A stretch of DNA of 8,162 bases from Acidobacteriota bacterium. Lineage in GTDB: Bacteria > Acidobacteriota > Blastocatellia > Pyrinomonadales > Pyrinomonadaceae. The DNA lies in assembly GCA_003222935.1 (NCBI GenBank), contig QHXL01000287.1, positions 1 through 8,162 of the forward strand, in the 5' to 3' direction. This document shows positions 5,207 through 8,162 of this stretch, piece by piece (position 1 is the stretch's first letter; the number at the start of each line of letters is the position of its first letter). The translations under genes were made by a program, and so were the position numbers. Below the pieces are notes generated by a model. It worked only from the letters and a program-made list of their open reading frames with translations, was not told the DNA's origin and ran no database searches.

Positions 5207-6192
5207 TGCTACTTAATGAAGGAGATTCACTCGGCCGAAATTATACGGTCGAGCGCTTCCTCGGCGCGGGCGCGTTTGCCGAAGTGTATCGCGTCAAGCA
5301 TCGCATTCTGGGCCGTCAGGCACTTAAAGTCTTTAAGCTGCTGGGAACGAGGGAGGAAACAGACCGCGCCCTTAAAGAGCCCATAATGCTTTCCAAGATA
5401 AGGCATCGTAATGTGATCCAGGTTTACGATGCCGACATCATTGAAACAGCTGAAGGTACACGCGGTTTTTTCACCATGGAGTATGTTGCCGGCGGAAGCT
5501 TGCAGGATTTCTGGCGTGGGTATGGCAATCAGTTCGTTCCTATTGAAGTCACGATCGATATCGTCAAGCAAGTGTGCGAGGGTCTCAATGTCGCACACGG
5601 AGACAAACCCCCAATCGTTCATCGGGATATCAAACCTCAAAACATCTTAGTCGGTTACGATGCCAGCGGACTGCGTGCTTGCGTCAGCGATTTTGGTCTG
5701 GCCAAAGAAGTTAATCCCCTGATGTTGAAATTAAGCGCGCGGGGCACTCTATGCTTTAAGGCTCCCGAGACGTTTGTTGACCCAATGAGCGACTCCTGCG
5801 CCGGGGATGTTTGGGCTGCGGGGGTTACTTTTTATATGTTGCTGACTGATCGTTTCCCCTTCGAACCGCCCGACGGAGATTGTCAGAACCTGGACTACAA
5901 CTGTTTTCAGCGTCCTTTGATTCCTCCGAGTCGCCTTAACATTCAGGTTGACCCGGAATTGGATCAAATCCTCTATCGGGCTCTGGCCGTAAAAAAAGAC
6001 GAACGCCATCAGAGTGCAAGAGAGTTGCTTGACGACCTAAATCGTTCGCAACCACGTTCCGTCACCAGCGCCGCCGAGACTACACACCACTCGGCGAAGG
6101 AGCGGCCCGCGAGATGGTGTCCCAGGCGATGGAGCTCGCACGCCAGCGGAGCAAGCTGCCCGAGGCGGCAGATTTGCTCGAACAAGCTTTGA
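5206..6192 (+). CDS. Soluble Ser/Thr protein kinase, C-terminus displaced by a frame change
   Basis: This is a eukaryote-like kinase with all core motifs: glycine loop G20-A-G-A-F-A-E-V27, ATP lysine K41, HRD (139-141) in VHRDIKPQN, DFG (162-164), APE (186-188) and DVW (201-203). The domain ends near the helix ARELLDDL (271-278). No transmembrane helix or extracellular sensor follows, so it is cytoplasmic. The ATG at 5206 has AGGGA nine bases upstream. From about residue 282 the written frame turns into a Ser/Arg/Cys-rich sequence ending in RRQICSNKL, which looks out of frame. The -1 frame over the same bases encodes a well-formed helical tail ending at 6263, so the full protein is probably about 350 residues. 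It is the first gene of a run with the GrpE-like and J-like genes. It may phosphorylate these co-chaperones or report their state; that is inferred from position only. Confidence 0.9.
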   Translation: MLLNEGDSLGRNYTVERFLGAGAFAEVYRVKHRILGRQALKVFKLLGTREETDRALKEPIMLSKIRHRNVIQVYDADIIETAEGTRGFFTMEYVAGGSLQDFWRGYGNQFVPIEVTIDIVKQVCEGLNVAHGDKPPIVHRDIKPQNILVGYDASGLRACVSDFGLAKEVNPLMLKLSARGTLCFKAPETFVDPMSDSCAGDVWAAGVTFYMLLTDRFPFEPPDGDCQNLDYNCFQRPLIPPSRLNIQVDPELDQILYRALAVKKDERHQSARELLDDLNRSQPRSVTSAAETTHHSAKERPARWCPRRWSSHASGASCPRRQICSNKL

Positions 6193-6263
6193 ACCAATCG
6201 CCCACCCTCCGTGATGAATATGAGCAGCAGCTTAAGCGATGGCGAGCCGGCATCATCTTTTGA
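6081..6263 (+). other. Displaced C-terminal tail of the kinase in the -1 frame
   Basis: In the frame ending at TGA 6261-6263 the bases encode YTPLGEGAAREMVSQAMELA, then RQRSKLPEAADLLEQALNQS, then helical residues ending LKRWRAGIIF. This is a TPR-like helical pair with regular Leu/Ala spacing, of the kind I associate with the C-termini of kinases next to GrpE-like and J-like genes. The change of frame must fall between about 6040, where ARELLDDL still fits the kinase fold, and about 6095. No -1 slippery heptamer is visible in that stretch, so a one-base deletion in the gene or in the sequence is likelier than recoding. Separate translation from the ATG at 6114, with AAGGAG eleven bases upstream, is a weaker alternative and would give 49 residues. 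Confidence 0.6.
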
Positions 6264-6302
6264 AGATCGCTGAACGGCAAACCGCCAGTATCAAGAAAAC
6301 AA

Positions 6303-6890
6303 ATGGGGAAGAAGAGACTCAAAAATCGCGCGACTATCGGCGCTAACATGCAGGCTGCCGCGGCGCAACAATCCGGCTCGCCGAGCGATGAACTAAACCC
6401 CGGCTCCCGCACCCTGGAAAAGCAAGCGGTGTTTGAAGAATTGGCGCGATCTCTGGGCGGAACGGTCAGACGCTTGTCTCCTGTAGAGGAAGAAAAACCA
6501 GCGGATGAATCAAATTCGCAGGTAAGTGAGCTGCTCAGACTGCTGGCTGATATCGCCACGGGACTGTGGCGTCTGCGATCGAAAATGGGGAACGCGCCTG
6601 CTGCCGCTGATAATCGCGTTTTGCACAAACAGCTCGAAGCGATTTTCGATATCCTCAACACCGCCGAGGTTCAGGTTCGGGATCACACAGGCGAGTTAGT
6701 CCCGGCGGGCGGCATCTATAATTTGAAAGTACTTGCCTATGAGCCTGCTTTGGGTCTATCCAAAGAGCAGGTGATCGAGACTCTAAAGCCTACTGTTTAC
6801 TTCAAAGGCCAGCCGATTCAAACTGGCGAGGTGATTGTCGGCACTCCTAAATTGAATGGGATGGCGGATCATGACGAAGGCGAACAGTAA
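6303..6890 (+). CDS. GrpE-like putative nucleotide exchange factor
   Basis: This is a 195-residue protein. The N-terminal third (1-75) is basic, then low-complexity and charged. A helical segment (about 74-120: LLRLLADIATGLWRLRSK, then VLHKQLEAIFDILN) leads to a C-terminal beta-rich part (about 121-183). There VQVRDHTGELVPAGGIYNLK, EQVIETLKPTVYFKGQPIQ and GEVIVGTP follow the order of the GrpE beta-wing, where the family has V.E....GY......RPA.V.V. GrpE proteins release ADP from Hsp70; this one is divergent and shorter in the coiled-coil region, so it may serve one dedicated Hsp70. It starts 39 bases after the kinase tail stop and ends 41 bases before the J-like gene, consistent with one operon. 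The ATG at 6303 has only a weak A-rich ribosome site; the next Met (6348) is less likely. The GrpE relationship is moderately sure. Confidence 0.7.
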   Translation: MGKKRLKNRATIGANMQAAAAQQSGSPSDELNPGSRTLEKQAVFEELARSLGGTVRRLSPVEEEKPADESNSQVSELLRLLADIATGLWRLRSKMGNAPAAADNRVLHKQLEAIFDILNTAEVQVRDHTGELVPAGGIYNLKVLAYEPALGLSKEQVIETLKPTVYFKGQPIQTGEVIVGTPKLNGMADHDEGEQ

Positions 6891-6931
6891 ACCCGACGCG
6901 GAATGCTGCTGAATGGATTGGTTAACATCCC

Positions 6932-8098
6932 ATGCTCCACGACTACACCCACAGTTTACCGGACCTGCTTCAGAGTTTGATTGACTCAAATCGCCCAGCT
7001 CTTTTCCGCAGTAATGCTTTTAGGGTGATTGGCCTTCCCGCCTACGCAGTGCCAACCGAGATCAGAAAGCAGGCCGATAAGATCAGGTTCTCACTTCGGC
7101 AGGGCCAAAGGCTTAATCAATCGGTGCGGGGACCACTTCCGCTCGATTTGCCTCCCCTGGATGAGACTGTCAGTGAAGCGCTGCAGCGGCTTAACGATCC
7201 TGAACTGCGTTTTGTCGACGAGTTTTTCTGGTTCTGGCCCACCCCGGGTCAACGAAAATCGGATCCGGCTCTGCTGGCGCTCCACAGCCGGGACATCGAT
7301 ACGGCCATCGAAATTTGGGTAGGCGAAGCACGACGGCCCGAGGACCATGGCCGGTCTGCTCACAACCTGGCTGTGATGTTTCATACGTTGGCGCTGGATA
7401 TTGAGTATGCCAGGGAAACTGAAGAGATCTCGGGAGAATTGGAATCTGTTCAATATCGCTATTGGCAGAAAGGTCTATTGCAATGGCAGGTGGTTTTGAA
7501 CACCGAAACCTTTTGGGCCGACCTGGATCAAAGGGTTGCTGAGTTGAATGATCCGCGCTTGCCGGTCAAAGCGGCTTCCCAAATGAGAGCCGGGCTACCT
7601 CTAGTCTTGCTGTTGCTGAGCGCCCAAATCGCGGTAAGGGCTTGCGCCAGCGGAACGACAAATGAAGCGCTGAAGTACCGGGCCCTGATTCAGGAATCAG
7701 GTTTCGCCGAAGAGATTGTGGAAGCGGCAATCGGGCGCACGGCGCAGCTACTCAGAAAATCTATTAGCACCAGTCGCAAGACAGCTGAACACAACAGCGA
7801 ACGAGACCGTGAAGCAGCTGATGAGAGTGTTCGCCGGCTGCTGGACCAAACCCAACCGCTGATCGTTGCGATTGATTTTCTCGTCCCGGGCATGGACATC
7901 AGTAATGAAGTCCGGGATGAAGTTGCCACCGCCGCCACAAATTGCCTTTATTTCCTGACAGACAGAACCACAAAAACCGAAGTGGTGTGTGATTTATTGG
8001 AGCGGACCCGGCCGTATGCGGTTAGCCTTGCGGTGAAAGAGAAAATCGATGATCTCCGCGCCGCTTTTCTGCGGGCTGCCTACAAAACTGGTCGCTGA
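6932..8098 (+). CDS. J-domain-like protein without HPD, with long helical C-terminal region
   Basis: This is a 388-residue protein. Residues about 25-105 resemble a J-domain: SNAFRVIGLPAYAVPTEIRK matches helices I-II of DnaJ-type domains, and ALQRLNDPELRFVDEFFWFW matches helix III and beyond. The HPD tripeptide needed to stimulate Hsp70 ATPase is absent; the loop instead holds GPLPLDLPPLDETV. From about 112 to the end the protein is helical (LLALHSRDIDTAIEIW, YRYWQKGLLQWQVVLN, a hydrophobic GLPLVLLLLSAQIAV at 221-235, and charged helices), possibly TPR-like. The hydrophobic stretch is short and I do not call it a membrane helix. The ATG at 6932 is the first start after an in-frame TAA at 6923; no clear ribosome site is seen. 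Placement behind a GrpE-like gene supports a chaperone role. I recognise the domain style but have no named family; function is inferred. Confidence 0.7.
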   Translation: MLHDYTHSLPDLLQSLIDSNRPALFRSNAFRVIGLPAYAVPTEIRKQADKIRFSLRQGQRLNQSVRGPLPLDLPPLDETVSEALQRLNDPELRFVDEFFWFWPTPGQRKSDPALLALHSRDIDTAIEIWVGEARRPEDHGRSAHNLAVMFHTLALDIEYARETEEISGELESVQYRYWQKGLLQWQVVLNTETFWADLDQRVAELNDPRLPVKAASQMRAGLPLVLLLLSAQIAVRACASGTTNEALKYRALIQESGFAEEIVEAAIGRTAQLLRKSISTSRKTAEHNSERDREAADESVRRLLDQTQPLIVAIDFLVPGMDISNEVRDEVATAATNCLYFLTDRTTKTEVVCDLLERTRPYAVSLAVKEKIDDLRAAFLRAAYKTGR

Positions 8099-8103
8099 TT
8101 GAT

Positions 8104-8162
8104 TTGGTAGCGAAGCTTTTCAGGTTCGTGCGTTGGCGCAAGAGCAAATTAAGACAGCTGTA
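8104..8162 (+). CDS. Possible start of a further gene, cut by the window edge
   Basis: From a TTG at 8104, six bases after the J-like stop, a frame stays open to the edge and encodes a basic amphipathic stretch (LVAKLFRFVRWRKSKLRQL). No ribosome site is visible and the run is only 19 codons, so it may be chance. If real, it would be the fourth gene of the kinase/chaperone operon. Confidence 0.2.
   Translation, partial: MVAKLFRFVRWRKSKLRQL

Noticed and set aside
5227..5640. 137-codon minus-strand frame inside the kinase gene
   Set aside because: The plus strand encodes complete kinase motifs here; the antisense product has no recognisable features.
5991..5997. A7 run in the kinase gene as the site of the frame change
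   Set aside because: The zero frame still encodes the expected kinase C-lobe (DERHQSARELLDDL) after this run, so the shift must lie downstream of it.
6080..6661. 193-codon open frame on the minus strand, antisense to the GrpE-like gene
   Set aside because: Very rich in Ser, Cys and Arg with no domain pattern, and it overlaps a plus-strand frame with recognisable GrpE-like motifs and the kinase tail. It is a shadow.
1..8162. CRISPR arrays, tRNA or rRNA genes, transposase genes and long direct repeats
   Set aside because: None seen: no regular repeat/spacer pattern, no cloverleaf-like segment, no insertion-sequence ends or transposase motifs. The only tandem pattern is the WD40 coding repeat.

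Overview
The window looks like chromosomal DNA from a bacterium with a large Ser/Thr-kinase repertoire. My best guess is Acidobacteriota (Blastocatellia-like). The basis is a soluble kinase fused to a WD40 propeller with a kinase style I associate with that group, several kinase and lipoprotein genes, moderate GC, and Shine-Dalgarno and sigma70-type signals. This is inference from family style, not from a marker gene.

Layout. 6-965 (+): a TIR-domain gene split by an in-frame TAA at 738-740. 983-1216 (+): a small zinc-ribbon protein. 1394-1924 (-): a lipoprotein whose 3' end appears to lie in the -1 frame (to 1362) after an A AAA AAG site. 2040-3923 (-): a 627-residue kinase/WD40 fusion. 3924-4445: a divergent control region with a minus-strand promoter, a perfect 14-bp palindrome, an extended -10 element, and a short ORF that may be a lipoprotein interrupted by TGA at its lipobox Cys. 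4446-4991 (+): a P-loop ATPase of a type common in phages. 4992-5205: a leader with a near-consensus promoter. 5206-8098 (+): an apparent operon of a Ser/Thr kinase (C-terminal tail in the -1 frame), a GrpE-like protein and a J-domain-like protein without HPD. A further reading frame opens at the right edge.

The most system-like part is 5206-8098. A soluble kinase sits with two co-chaperone-like proteins (nucleotide-exchange-factor-like and J-like), which suggests a dedicated Hsp70 machine under kinase control. The Hsp70 itself would have to lie outside the window. The other striking property is that at least three genes are interrupted by one stop or one frame change while the continuation still reads as good protein. 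This could be recoding, decay or sequencing error, and the sequence alone cannot separate these.
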